In this document: in pieces, positions 45,518 to 54,663 of the stretch | Numbering within the stretch: the stretch's first letter is position 1 | How the letters are laid out: each line of letters opens with the position of its first letter | Source of the DNA: JANQJD01 sp965601685 | GTDB lineage: Bacteria > Pseudomonadota > Alphaproteobacteria > Rhodospirillales > Rhodospirillaceae | DNA: 64,000 nt | Reading direction: 5' to 3' | NCBI GenBank assembly: GCA_965601685.1 | Contig: CBFCWI010000001.1 | Span: 496,001 to 560,000 of the forward strand | Program-made: the position numbers and the translations under genes | The notes under the pieces: model-generated | The model's input: the letters and a program-made list of their open reading frames with translations, nothing else | Database searches by the model: none | What the model was told of the DNA's origin: nothing

Positions 45518-46266
45518 GATTCTTCTCCGTTACCCACCTACCCTCACTTTCCGCCCGGCTCCTTTCCCCTTCTAGTGTTCTGTAGAACGCGCCCTTCAGT
45601 CCTTGCCTGGACACGTTACGTTGTGTTGATATTGCTGGCGGTTAGCCAGCACCGCTATTATCTAATTCATAGCATGGAGCATAACTTATCGCTACCCTGT
45701 TAGTGATAGAATTTGTATTCTAGGATCCTTACACTCTAGAGGCAGACAGAGCGGTATGGCAGGGGGGAACACATGGAAGGGGTGGAAGGGGTGAGGACGT
45801 GTCACGTGGTTGCTCTGAGTATTCCTCTGCCTGACAAGACAGCGCATCAACACAGTAGTGATAGAGAAGACCAGCAGATGAGCTTCTCCATCGCCACTGG
45901 TTCTACCTACGGGCATACATTCTCCCTAGCAGGTCAAAACAGAACATAAGAAGAAAAATAAGCAAGGCACTGAAGAGAATCAAGGACATGACTACACATG
46001 AAATTTGAGGTGAATTGACGCAAGAAACACACCTTCGGCGGCGGCACCCACGCCGCCCCAAGCGACACAGACAAATACCCGGCTCTGGCTCAGCTTTGAA
46101 GATGCGACTTCTGTCACTTGTCAAGCCACGCAAGCAAGCTAAACGAAAATAACCGTTGTTCGCTTTTACGCTTTTTAGTAGCAATAAATTTGAAATTCAA
46201 TTCCTATGATTGCGAAAACGACAGATAACGGCCACGTTACTCCCGCCGTAGCAAGCCAGAAACTCC
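45518..46266. other. Gene-free 750-bp stretch
   Basis: No recognised gene. It contains a perfect 6-bp hairpin without a T-run (GCTGGC-GGTTA-GCCAGC, 45634-45650) and a 9-bp tandem repeat (TGGAAGGGG, 45774-45782 and 45783-45791). A very small hydrophobic frame is listed separately. It could hold a decayed partner of the orphan regulator, but nothing readable supports that. Confidence 0.4.
45903..45989 (-). CDS. Possible 28-aa hydrophobic small protein
   Basis: An ATG at 45989 opens a 28-codon frame for a single hydrophobic helix (about 20 residues rich in Leu, Ile and Phe) with a basic end. It resembles single-pass small membrane proteins in shape only. There is no strong ribosome site and the same frame runs further upstream, so chance is quite possible. 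Confidence 0.2.
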   Translation of the reverse strand: MSLILFSALLIFLLMFCFDLLGRMYARR

Positions 46267-46342
<76 letters not shown>

Positions 46343-46519
46343 TTTCTGGCAACTCTGTCATCGCTACCCAGCTTCTCGAGAGAGAGAAGCAGACTTTTCA
46401 GATTCTATCCAGAGCCTTGTGAGTAGCGCATAGTGTCACGCTTCCTTCAGAGAGTGCTTGTCTATCTTCCAATACAATCTTCCCTAAAATATCCTTATTG
46501 AACAAACATACATTTTGAA

Positions 46520-47710
46520 CTATGGACCGTATCTACTAATCTGTACGTTACCATGTATTTCTACTGAAAGTAGTAAACCAAAACCAAACATAACGGTCAC
46601 CATAGCGGTTCCTCCATAAGAGATCAATGGCAACGGTATGCCAACTACTGGAATCAACCCTGTGACCATAGCCGCGTTGATAAAGACGTACAGAAAGAAA
46701 GTGGTCGTCAGCCCAAGCCCCAGCAGCCGGCCAAACTGGTGGCGACTACGCAGGGCGATCGTGTAGCTAAAGACGATAACGATTGCATAAAGGACAAGCA
46801 GAGCGACACTACCCACCAGACCATGTTCCTCTGCCCACATGGTGAAAATAAAATCTGTTTGTTTTTCCGGCAAAAAATTCAGATGGCTCTGTGTCCCCTT
46901 ACCGAATCCCTTGCCGAACAAGCCTCCAGAGCCTAATGCAATTTTAGATTGTATGATATGATATCCAGCCCCCAGAGGATCTCGCTCCGGATTGAGAAAA
47001 GTCAGAATCCGCTCGCGTTGATAAGCATGTATATACTGCCACGTTACTGGTATAAATATTATATTACTAAGTATTACTAGAAAAAAGTGCCAGAGTCTTA
47101 CTCCTGCTAGAAAAAAGAGAACACCGCTAACCATCAGTAACATAAGCGCTGTCCCAAGGTCTGGCTGCTTGAGGACTAGGACCACTGGTAGCAGCACTGT
47201 CACTAGTGGTAGAAGCAAATAAATTGGCTGCGCTACTTCTTCGAGAGATCGACTATGAAAATAGCGAGCTAAGCTCAAAGTCAGAGCTACTTTCATCATC
47301 TCGGACGGTTGAAGCTGGATAAAGCCAAGATCAATCCAGCGCTGTGCACCCATGCCAATAGTGCCTTTCCATTCGACAAATACTAAAAGGAACAGACATA
47401 GATAATACAAACAATAGGAGTATTGCATCCAAAATCGGACATCTATTAGGGATACTGATAACATTACAACAATGCTTCCTAGAAAACGCACAGCCTGGCG
47501 ACCAGCCCACGGTTCTAGGCTGCCATCAGCAGCTGAAAGCAAGGCAGCTATGCTGACGACGCCCAGTCCGTTAATCAAGGATACTAGAGACCAATTGACA
47601 CGCAGCAACTTCTCGCGCACAGAAATGGAACGGCCCTTTAGGGCAAGGGGAGGAGGCGTATACATAGAGCGGACTGTCTCTTTTCCTATTCCTTTCACGT
47701 GGCTGGTCAA
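46520..47710 (-). CDS. rodA: Rod shape-determining protein RodA (SEDS glycosyltransferase)
   Basis: This 396-aa SEDS-family peptidoglycan polymerase of the elongasome works with PBP2. The start at 47710 overlaps the mrdA stop by 4 nt. About ten transmembrane helices are visible. SEDS motifs include the GAQRWIDLG loop with QPSEMMKVALTLSLARYFH, KQPDLGTALMLL, the extracytoplasmic GFGKGTQSHLNFLPEKQTDFIFTMWAEEHGLVG (containing the essential Asp) and PLISYGGTAM near the C-terminus. It is the last gene of the mre/mrd operon. Confidence 0.96.
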   Translation of the reverse strand: MTSHVKGIGKETVRSMYTPPPLALKGRSISVREKLLRVNWSLVSLINGLGVVSIAALLSAADGSLEPWAGRQAVRFLGSIVVMLSVSLIDVRFWMQYSYCLYYLCLFLLVFVEWKGTIGMGAQRWIDLGFIQLQPSEMMKVALTLSLARYFHSRSLEEVAQPIYLLLPLVTVLLPVVLVLKQPDLGTALMLLMVSGVLFFLAGVRLWHFFLVILSNIIFIPVTWQYIHAYQRERILTFLNPERDPLGAGYHIIQSKIALGSGGLFGKGFGKGTQSHLNFLPEKQTDFIFTMWAEEHGLVGSVALLVLYAIVIVFSYTIALRSRHQFGRLLGLGLTTTFFLYVFINAAMVTGLIPVVGIPLPLISYGGTAMVTVMFGFGLLLSVEIHGNVQISRYGP

Positions 47711-49569
47711 TGGTTTGTGGAACGAACGATGGCCGTGCTGCTCACTCGTGCCGGGTCTCGCTTCAACACCTCGCGCATGATATCACGAGCCACGGGTGCC
47801 GCAGCCTTTGACCCAGAGCAGCCATGTTCTACAATCACGACAATGGCATAGCGCGGATTCTCCTCCGGCGCGTAAGCAACGAACAGGGCATGATCACGCT
47901 GCTCCTGTGGCAGGTGTTGGTTCTTCGTCACCCCACTTGCCCGCTCGCTCGGGGTGACTCGCCGTACCTGCGAAGTCCCTGTCTTACCGCTCATGACCAA
48001 ACCCGGCAGGTTGAGTCGCGCTCTATAGGCAGTGCCACCTGGGATATTGGAAACAGCATACATGCCCCTGCGGACAACAGCGATATTCCGGGGTTGAACA
48101 CCGAGAGGCTCAAATTGATCAGGCCGCCGTACACCGTTTGGCACCGGTACAAGGCTAAGGCGAGGTAACACCTGGGCTCTGCCGTTGGCAATCCGGGCTA
48201 CCATTGTGCATAATTGGAGCGGTGTCGCCAGCGTGAAGCCCTGGCCAATACCTGCTACGAGAGTTTCTCCCAGCTGCCACGGTTCCTTCAGCACCTGCAT
48301 CTTCCATGTCCGCTCCGGAACAAGACCATGTTGTTCCCCAGGCAGATCAAAACCCAGCCTGGCACCAAAACCAAAGCGCCGGGCCATATTAGCGATGCGA
48401 TCAATACCTACCCGCCGCGCCACTTCATAGAAATAGACATCGCACGAATGCTGCAAACCTAACACCAGGTCCATGGTGCCATGTCCACCGCTTTTCCAGC
48501 AGTGAAAACGAGTATTGCCAAGTGACAGATAGCCAAAACAATGGACACGAACATCAGGTGTCACAACGCCAGCTTCTAAGGCTGCCAGAGCGACGATCAT
48601 TTTGAAGGTCGAACCCGGCGCATATTGACCAGAGACCGCCTTGTTCGTCAGCGGGGCTCTGGGATGAGAACTCAAATCTTTCCACTCTGTGGCACTGAGT
48701 CCACGACTAAAACGATTAGGATCAAAACTAGGACTAGATACTAAAACAAGAATCTCACCAGTCCCTATATCCATCACAACGACGGCAGCACTCTCCAGGC
48801 CTAGACGCTCGGCAGCAAATTGCTGCAGGCGAACATCAAGGGTAAGATGCACGTCACTGCCCGCCTCTCCTTCATGCAAGTCGACTTCCTTCACAATCCT
48901 GCCAACAGCGTTCACTTCGACCGTGTGAGTGCCACCACGGCCGCGGAGGGCTAGGTCGTGGAGGCGCTCGATACCAGCCTTGCCAACACGGAAACCGGGT
49001 AGTTCTAGCAAACGGTCGCCAGTCTGATCTTCCTCTGCTACTACTGCCACATAGCCCAATACGTGAGCACCCAACTCGTATAATGGATAAAATCGTGTAA
49101 AGCCATGTGTAATAACTACTCCAGATAAGTCTGAGAAATGAACCTGAATCCGAATCATCTCCTCCCAGCTTAAATTCTCACGCACCATGACCGGTGCGAA
49201 ACTACGGCGGCGCTCTACCTCTCGACGGATGCGCTGGCAGTCATGCTCCGTCAGCGGGATCAGGCGCCTCAGAGTATTCAGCGTCCTGTCCAGGTTATCA
49301 GCTTTTTCTGAGATGACTTGTATGACGAAGTTTGGCATGTTGATAGCTAACGGTACACCGAAACGGTCAAGTATCCGTCCGCGTGGTGGGGCCAGTAGGC
49401 GAGTGCTCAAACGATTGTCGTCAGACAGCAACCTGTAGCGGTCGCCCTCAATCACCTGTAGATAATACAGACGAGTAATCAAGGCACCGAATAAGCCCAC
49501 CTGGCCTAGACCCAGCATGATCATACGCCGGCTTAGTACTCTGGCACGGTCTGGATCGCCATGCATCAC
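47707..49569 (-). CDS. mrdA: Penicillin-binding protein 2 (peptidoglycan transpeptidase)
   Basis: This 620-aa class B PBP cross-links peptidoglycan during cell elongation. An N-terminal transmembrane anchor follows the short cytoplasmic RARVLSRRM. The dimerisation domain has PPRGRILDRFGVPLAINMPNF. The transpeptidase motifs are SxxK in APGSTFKMIVALAAL, SxN-type SCD in LQHSCDVYFYEVARR, and KTG in VMSGKTGTSQ. It starts 4 nt inside the mreD stop region and overlaps rodA by 4 nt, so stoichiometry with RodA and MreD may be set by translational coupling. Confidence 0.97.
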   Translation of the reverse strand: MMHGDPDRARVLSRRMIMLGLGQVGLFGALITRLYYLQVIEGDRYRLLSDDNRLSTRLLAPPRGRILDRFGVPLAINMPNFVIQVISEKADNLDRTLNTLRRLIPLTEHDCQRIRREVERRRSFAPVMVRENLSWEEMIRIQVHFSDLSGVVITHGFTRFYPLYELGAHVLGYVAVVAEEDQTGDRLLELPGFRVGKAGIERLHDLALRGRGGTHTVEVNAVGRIVKEVDLHEGEAGSDVHLTLDVRLQQFAAERLGLESAAVVVMDIGTGEILVLVSSPSFDPNRFSRGLSATEWKDLSSHPRAPLTNKAVSGQYAPGSTFKMIVALAALEAGVVTPDVRVHCFGYLSLGNTRFHCWKSGGHGTMDLVLGLQHSCDVYFYEVARRVGIDRIANMARRFGFGARLGFDLPGEQHGLVPERTWKMQVLKEPWQLGETLVAGIGQGFTLATPLQLCTMVARIANGRAQVLPRLSLVPVPNGVRRPDQFEPLGVQPRNIAVVRRGMYAVSNIPGGTAYRARLNLPGLVMSGKTGTSQVRRVTPSERASGVTKNQHLPQEQRDHALFVAYAPEENPRYAIVVIVEHGCSGSKAAAPVARDIMREVLKRDPARVSSTAIVRSTNH

Positions 49570-50093
49570 TCTTCCTTGGCAAGGAGGACTTCCAAGCTTG
49601 CGAACAGGCGTCCAAACACGGGATAGATTAGGACGGTGATACAGTAGCTAAACAGAATGTCTCCGAGACGGTTTATAGTATCGGCGAGCAGGGAGAACAA
49701 AAACCATTTCAACAGAATAGCTACCAGAGCAATAAGGGCGAAAATACACCACCAAAAGAAGAATGGCATACTCATACATAACCTTTTATAAACAGAAACT
49801 GCTGCATGCACACATAACAACACCAGGGCATTCAGTCCAAGCGGCGTCCCACTCAGAAGGTCTTCGAATACGCCAGTAGCAAATGCGAAGCTCGGCCGGA
49901 TCAGATCAGGACGAACAATAGACCAATAGACAACACCTATGATAGTCAACATAGGACTGGCCTCTATATATAATGGTCTTTTGACCGGGATCACTGATAA
50001 CAGCACAAGCCCTAGAATCAGCAGAGGAGGAGTCAGAGTGCACATCCTCTGCTCTAGGCTTTGCCACAAATGAATCTTCACTCGACTTTTCAC
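49566..50093 (-). CDS. mreD: Rod shape-determining protein MreD
   Basis: This 175-aa inner-membrane protein of the elongasome has five to six hydrophobic helices. The MreD-like region PLYIEASPMLTIIGVVYWSIVRPDLIRPSFAFATGVFEDLLSGTPLGLNALV carries the typical WSIVRPDL and PLGLNAL segments. It overlaps mreC and mrdA by 4 nt on either side. Sequence conservation in this family is low, so the assignment rests on the motif plus position. Confidence 0.92.
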   Translation of the reverse strand: MKSRVKIHLWQSLEQRMCTLTPPLLILGLVLLSVIPVKRPLYIEASPMLTIIGVVYWSIVRPDLIRPSFAFATGVFEDLLSGTPLGLNALVLLCVHAAVSVYKRLCMSMPFFFWWCIFALIALVAILLKWFLFSLLADTINRLGDILFSYCITVLIYPVFGRLFASLEVLLAKEE

Positions 50094-50950
50094 TGAGTCC
50101 CTCGCCTTTGGGGAGAGTCTGGTAAAATACCGCTCAAACCATAATCCACCAAACGCACGTACTCTAATGTGGCTGGCTGGACAAAGGGATGTACTTCTAT
50201 GAAGGAATCATACACATGAGTCACAATTCCTACTGGCAGATCTGGTGGAAATGCATAGGCGTCTTCAGCAGTGACAACGCGGTTCCCAGGCGTGATCGGG
50301 CCATCGCCTATCATGTAGATGAGCTGTAACGTGCCTTTGTTAGAAATCAGCAATGCCCGATTACGGGATGGTGTGACGATGACTGGAATCCGCGAGTTAG
50401 TATCAGTAAGAAGCAGGATTCTGGCTGAGAGGCTGCCGACTCTGTCTACACGACCGGCGAGTCCTGCACCGGTTACCACTGCTTGTCCCTTACGCACCCC
50501 ATCACGTCTGCCGGCATTGAGTAGGGCAGAGCGGACAAACGGTCCATCAGTCACGGCAATAACACGGGCGGATATAAATGAAGCGGTCGGACCAGGGATG
50601 AATTTCAGCAGATCACGAAGAGCATGATTCTCACTTTCTAAGTGAAGTGCCACTGCCTGCCAGTGCAGTAGGCGCATATTCTCTTCATGCAGGCGAGCAT
50701 TTTCTGCTCTTAGCATCACAAGATGGCGCATGTTTTCGATGAGAAGTGTAACGTTGGCAGCAGGTCGCGAGAGAACCTCTAACAAGGGTGTAAATGCGTC
50801 TCCAATGACAGCCCGCAGTCTGTCAATCAGCAAGGTATCAGCCTTGCCCAACAACATCAGCCCGAACGCGACCATGATCAGAGTCAGGAATGTGAAGCGG
50901 TGTAGTAACAACCGGAACGCCCCGAGCCGGGACGCCTGACCTTTAGACAC
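50090..50950 (-). CDS. mreC: Rod shape-determining protein MreC
   Basis: This 286-aa bitopic protein joins MreB to the periplasmic synthases. An N-terminal transmembrane helix (about residues 14-36) is followed by a coiled coil with ENARLHEENMRLLHWQAVALHLESENHALRDLL. The beta-barrel domain has ISARVIAVTDGPFVRSALLNAGRRDGVRKGQAVVTGAGLAGRVDRVG and LLTDTNSRIPVIV. It starts 134 nt downstream of mreB and overlaps mreD by 4 nt. Confidence 0.95.
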   Translation of the reverse strand: MSKGQASRLGAFRLLLHRFTFLTLIMVAFGLMLLGKADTLLIDRLRAVIGDAFTPLLEVLSRPAANVTLLIENMRHLVMLRAENARLHEENMRLLHWQAVALHLESENHALRDLLKFIPGPTASFISARVIAVTDGPFVRSALLNAGRRDGVRKGQAVVTGAGLAGRVDRVGSLSARILLLTDTNSRIPVIVTPSRNRALLISNKGTLQLIYMIGDGPITPGNRVVTAEDAYAFPPDLPVGIVTHVYDSFIEVHPFVQPATLEYVRLVDYGLSGILPDSPQRRGTQ

Positions 50951-51084
50951 TTTCGCGTATATCCTCCCCGGTTCTCTCTCTTTTTTTATGGCGTTTCTCT
51001 CACATAGATCCTCCGCATAGAAGCTGCGTATAGCCGTAAGCCTCTCTACACTGCGGTCTTTGTCTAGGTAATTGGCAAAGCGCT

Positions 51085-52125
51085 TTAATACATACTACTA
51101 AGCACACTTTGTAATCTGTCTGTCTCTTCTAAAGCACGACCAGTACCTATGGCAACACAGGAAAGAGGGTCATCCGCTATCGACACAGGCAGGCCTGTAG
51201 CATGCCGGAGCACGTAATCCAGATCCGATAGAAGCGCACCACCGCCGGTCATAACAATGCCTTTGTCAACTATGTCGGCAGCCAACTCCGGCGCTGTATG
51301 TTCCAGGGCGACTTTCACTGCCTCAATAATGGCGCTGACAGGCTCAGCTAAGCTTCCAGCAATCTGCTGTTCAGTAATGATCAGTTCTTTCGGAACACCA
51401 TTCATTAAGTCGCGGCCTTTGATTTCCATCATCCGTCCATTGCCATCCTCAGGAAGACAAGCAGAGCCAATTTCTTTCTTGATACGTTCCGCGGAACCTT
51501 CACCCACCAGCAGATTGTGATTCCGGCGAATGTAGGCGATGATGGCTTCATCCATTTTATCACCGCCCACCCGCACGGATCGAGAATATACGATGCCGCC
51601 AAGGGACAGGACGGCTACCTCCGTCGTACCACCGCCGATATCTACTACCATAGAACCGGTAGGCTCAGTGACAGGTAAGCCAGCCCCGATCGCAGCAGCC
51701 ATGGGTTCCTCGATCAGGTAAACCCGGCGTGCACCAGCGGCTTCAGCAGATTCCTGAATGGCACGGCGTTCTACAGCTGTGGATCCAGATGGTACACAGA
51801 CAATGACGAGAGGACTTGCAAAACTGCGACGGTTGTGTACCTTGCGGATGAAATGCTTAATCATTTCCTCCGCCACCTCAAAATCAGCGATCACGCCATC
51901 GCGCAATGGACGGATCGCCTGAATGTTACCAGGGGTTCGCCCTAGCATCTGCTTCGCTTCTTCACCAACTGCTAAAACCTGTTTTTTGCCTTTTATTTCG
52001 GCTATGGCTACCACTGACGGTTCATTGAGAGCTATGCCACGACCCTTGACGTAGACTAGCGTGTTAGCCGTTCCAAGGTCGATAGCCATGTCAGCCGACA
52101 ACCAACCCGTCAATCGCGAAAACAT
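51085..52125 (-). CDS. mreB: Rod shape-determining protein MreB (bacterial actin)
   Basis: This 346-aa actin homologue positions wall synthesis. The ATG at 52125 (MFSRLTGWLSADMAIDLGTANTLVYV) is preferred over an in-frame upstream codon because GCGAGGGACT precedes it and families begin here. The nucleotide-site motifs are AIDLGTANTLVYVKGRGI, VCVPSGSTAVERRAIQESAEAAGA, VVDIGGGTTEVAVLSLGGIV and GIVMTGGGALLSDLDYVL. The N-terminal amphipathic MFSRLTGW suits membrane binding. It heads the shape operon and lies downstream of leuA on the same strand. Confidence 0.97.
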   Translation of the reverse strand: MFSRLTGWLSADMAIDLGTANTLVYVKGRGIALNEPSVVAIAEIKGKKQVLAVGEEAKQMLGRTPGNIQAIRPLRDGVIADFEVAEEMIKHFIRKVHNRRSFASPLVIVCVPSGSTAVERRAIQESAEAAGARRVYLIEEPMAAAIGAGLPVTEPTGSMVVDIGGGTTEVAVLSLGGIVYSRSVRVGGDKMDEAIIAYIRRNHNLLVGEGSAERIKKEIGSACLPEDGNGRMMEIKGRDLMNGVPKELIITEQQIAGSLAEPVSAIIEAVKVALEHTAPELAADIVDKGIVMTGGGALLSDLDYVLRHATGLPVSIADDPLSCVAIGTGRALEETDRLQSVLSSMY

Positions 52126-52242
52126 AGTCCCTCGCTTGAAAGTCCACTCCATTATAGAGCCGGAACCAACACACAATAATCCAGAAACCCCTGCGATTAA
52201 ACGCTGCGGCGCTCGATCGCTTTAGCAGAGGTAGAGCGAGAT

Positions 52243-53802
52243 TCAGGCAGAGAGGGCTATCGGTGCCGTTTTTTCTAGCTTCACCAATAATCTGTTCAAC
52301 GCATTGACATAAGCCCGTGCTGAGGCGACCAGTGTGTCAGTGTCAGCGCCATAGCCATTGACAGAACGCCCATTGCCCTCCAGCCTGACTGTCACTTCGG
52401 CCTGCGCGTCTGTGCCCTGTGTGACCGCGTGGACCTGGTAAAGCTGAAGACGCGCCTCATGGGGAAACAAGGCCCGGATCGCGATGAAAATAGCATCGAC
52501 GGGTCCGTTGCCAGTTGCTCTGATACACCGCACAGCACCATCAATGACTAATTCCAGATCGGCGCTTGGATGTCGCGATCCGCACATCACCTCTAGTGCA
52601 CCGAAGCGAATGCGATCGTCTCCTTGCGTGCCCTGCGCTAGCTCGTCTCCGACCAGAGCTGCCAAATCTTCCTCGAAGATCTCCTTCTTCCTATCTGCAA
52701 GATCTTTGAATCGGCGGAAAGCCTCCTCAAGCGCATTTTCGCTCAGCTCATAGCCGAGCGCGCGTACCTTCTCACGGAAGGCACGACGGCCGGAATGCTT
52801 ACCAAGAACAATTTTTGATTGCGATAGCCCAACAGATTCTGGAGGCATAATCTCATAAGTGGCCGCATGCTTCAACAAGCCGTCCTGATGAATCCCAGCT
52901 TCGTGTGCAAAGGCGTTAGCACCAACGATGGCTTTGTTTGGCTGGACAACAAAGCCGGTGATAGCAGAGACTAGCTTGGAGGCACGAGTAATCAGTTCTG
53001 TTCTGACACCGGTGGTGAATGGCAGGTGATCATGACGAGTCTGCAGTGCCATCACGACTTCTTCCAAAGCAGCGTTACCAGCCCGTTCTCCCAGGCCGTT
53101 GAGAGTGCACTCGACTTGGCGAGCGCCAGCCTGTATGGCGGCAAGCGCATTAGCGACTGCGAGCCCTAGATCATTGTGGCAGTGAACAGAAAGGATAACG
53201 CGGTCAATATTAGGCACCCGGTTGAACAGCATCGTAATCAAGGCCCCAAACTCATCAGGGATTGCATAACCGACTGTATCAGGGATATTGATGGTTCTAG
53301 CACCAGCCTGTATAGCGGCCTCAACGCAGCGGCACAGAAAATCGGACTCTGTGCGCGAGCCATCTTCTGCTGACCATTCTACGTCATCAGTAAAAGTCCG
53401 AGCGTAACGTACACTGTCCCACACTCTCTCATACACTTGCTCCGGTGTCATCTGCAACTTGTACTTCATGTGTAGGGAACTTGTAGAGATGAATGTGTGA
53501 ATACGCCGGCGTGGTGCAGGAGCAATAGCTTCAGCGCAGCGCTCGATATCACCACGGGCTGCACGCGAGAGCCCACAGACAGATACAGCCTTAAGCGTTG
53601 TAGCGATCCGATGTACAGCTTCAAAATCACCGTTAGAAGCAACTGGAAAACCAGCTTCGATAACATCGACCCCCATTTCTTCCAATAACAAGGCGATCTT
53701 AAGCTTTTCTGCCATATCCATAGAGGCGCCAGGCGACTGCTCCCCATCCCGCAAAGTGGTATCGAAAATAGTGACGCGATTCTCGTCCACGGTCGCTGTC
53801 AT
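52243..53802 (-). CDS. leuA: 2-isopropylmalate synthase
   Basis: This 519-aa enzyme performs the first committed step of leucine synthesis (acetyl-CoA plus 2-ketoisovalerate). The TIM-barrel catalytic domain shows IFDTTLRDGEQSPGASM, the HCHNDLGLAVAN metal-ligand motif, ECTLNGLGERAGNAALEEVVMAL and ANAFAHEAGIHQDGLLK. The C-terminal LeuA dimer/regulatory domain has the acid-rich VTVRLEGNGRSVNGYGADTDTLVASARAYVNALNRLL. It is full length and intact, ending 117 nt before mreB. Feedback by leucine is expected for the family. Confidence 0.97.
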   Translation of the reverse strand: MTATVDENRVTIFDTTLRDGEQSPGASMDMAEKLKIALLLEEMGVDVIEAGFPVASNGDFEAVHRIATTLKAVSVCGLSRAARGDIERCAEAIAPAPRRRIHTFISTSSLHMKYKLQMTPEQVYERVWDSVRYARTFTDDVEWSAEDGSRTESDFLCRCVEAAIQAGARTINIPDTVGYAIPDEFGALITMLFNRVPNIDRVILSVHCHNDLGLAVANALAAIQAGARQVECTLNGLGERAGNAALEEVVMALQTRHDHLPFTTGVRTELITRASKLVSAITGFVVQPNKAIVGANAFAHEAGIHQDGLLKHAATYEIMPPESVGLSQSKIVLGKHSGRRAFREKVRALGYELSENALEEAFRRFKDLADRKKEIFEEDLAALVGDELAQGTQGDDRIRFGALEVMCGSRHPSADLELVIDGAVRCIRATGNGPVDAIFIAIRALFPHEARLQLYQVHAVTQGTDAQAEVTVRLEGNGRSVNGYGADTDTLVASARAYVNALNRLLVKLEKTAPIALSA

Positions 53803-54173
53803 GACACAGGTCCTTTCCGAAACTCCAGAGTGGGCGCTAAACTATTTTTCCCTGAACGCGTTCTAAGACACTCACAATTCTTAACTGCAGGACCTGCTGG
53901 AGGAAAAGTTTAGTGATAGCCGTACAGAAGGGACCCGGACAACACACCACCGTTCGTCACACACAGGTCTGCTGAATCGCGAGCAGTGGGCTCCTTGAAG
54001 TCAGAACGCCTGGTTTCTGTGTACCAAATCTAGTATCGCATGTAATTCCTCATGTTTAGCTCATAATGAGAACATATCAAAGACAATTTTCAAGCTCATC
54101 CTCCTGCTTGCACAGCCCATGTCCTGTCGCTAGATTAATCTAAGATTCGCAAGACCTGGAAGTATCGTCCGCC
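53803..54173. other. Divergent intergenic region between leuA and yggT
   Basis: This holds the promoters of both genes. I looked for a leucine-rich leader peptide with attenuator hairpins upstream of leuA and did not find a convincing one. No other gene is seen. Confidence 0.4.
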
Positions 54174-54488
54174 ATGCATATCATTCTTGCACCGCTCATC
54201 GGCATTGCCATGATCATCCTTGACCTGTACATGTGGGCGCTGATTATAGCGGTAGTCATGAACTGGCTGATCGCTTTCAACGTTATCAATGTACATAACC
54301 ATTTCGTTTATCTTGTCGGTGACTTCCTATACCGCCTGACTGAGCCTGTCTTATGTCTGGTCCGGCGGGTCGTGCCGGTCATCGGGGGCATCGATTTGTC
54401 AACCATAGTTTTGATTTTGGTCATCGTATTCTTAAAGATGGTACTACAGCAAACTGCCCAACAAGTTGCGATTCTACCAAGTTGGTGA
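54174..54488 (+). CDS. YggT family integral membrane protein
   Basis: This 104-aa membrane protein has three hydrophobic helices (N-terminal, about residues 20-40, and C-terminal about 70-95). The family pattern PVL-x-RRV-P is read here as EPVLCLVRRVVPVIGGIDLS, which is clear. YggT proteins are linked to osmotic response and cell division in some bacteria; the function is not established. The ATG at 54174 lacks a strong ribosome site. It precedes folD by about 170 nt on the same strand. Confidence 0.9.
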   Translation: MHIILAPLIGIAMIILDLYMWALIIAVVMNWLIAFNVINVHNHFVYLVGDFLYRLTEPVLCLVRRVVPVIGGIDLSTIVLILVIVFLKMVLQQTAQQVAILPSW

Positions 54489-54645
54489 ACGAGACTGTCA
54501 GGGAAAGTGGAGAGGAGGACAGCTGTGGCTCTCTGGCGAGTTGATCCTGGTGCTATGAGGCCGCTCCGCTACGGAGGACTGTTCAGTTTGGCTGTAACTT
54601 CTTCCCTGCCGTGTTTTGTATCCACGGTGAGAGAAGGGCCAGTAC

Positions 54646-54663
54646 CTTGATCTACTTGATCTA
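54646..54663 (+). repeat. 9-bp perfect tandem duplication at the folD start
   Basis: CTTGATCTA occurs at 54646-54654 and 54655-54663. It lies exactly where the folD ribosome binding site would be; a GAGAAGG-like site is about 25 nt from the first ATG and would be nearer without the extra copy. Confidence 0.85.

Noticed and set aside
45634..45650. Hairpin GCTGGC-GGTTA-GCCAGC as a terminator
   Set aside because: There is no T-run on either side and no gene ending close by in the correct orientation.
46371..46390. Hairpin GCTTCTC-GAGAGA-GAGAAGC near tRNA-Lys as a terminator
   Set aside because: It lies upstream of the tRNA on the minus strand and downstream of no plus-strand gene, and the minus strand has no T-run after it.
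53803..54173. A leucine attenuator leader in front of leuA
   Set aside because: No short frame rich in Leu codons followed by alternative hairpins and a T-run was seen on the minus strand.
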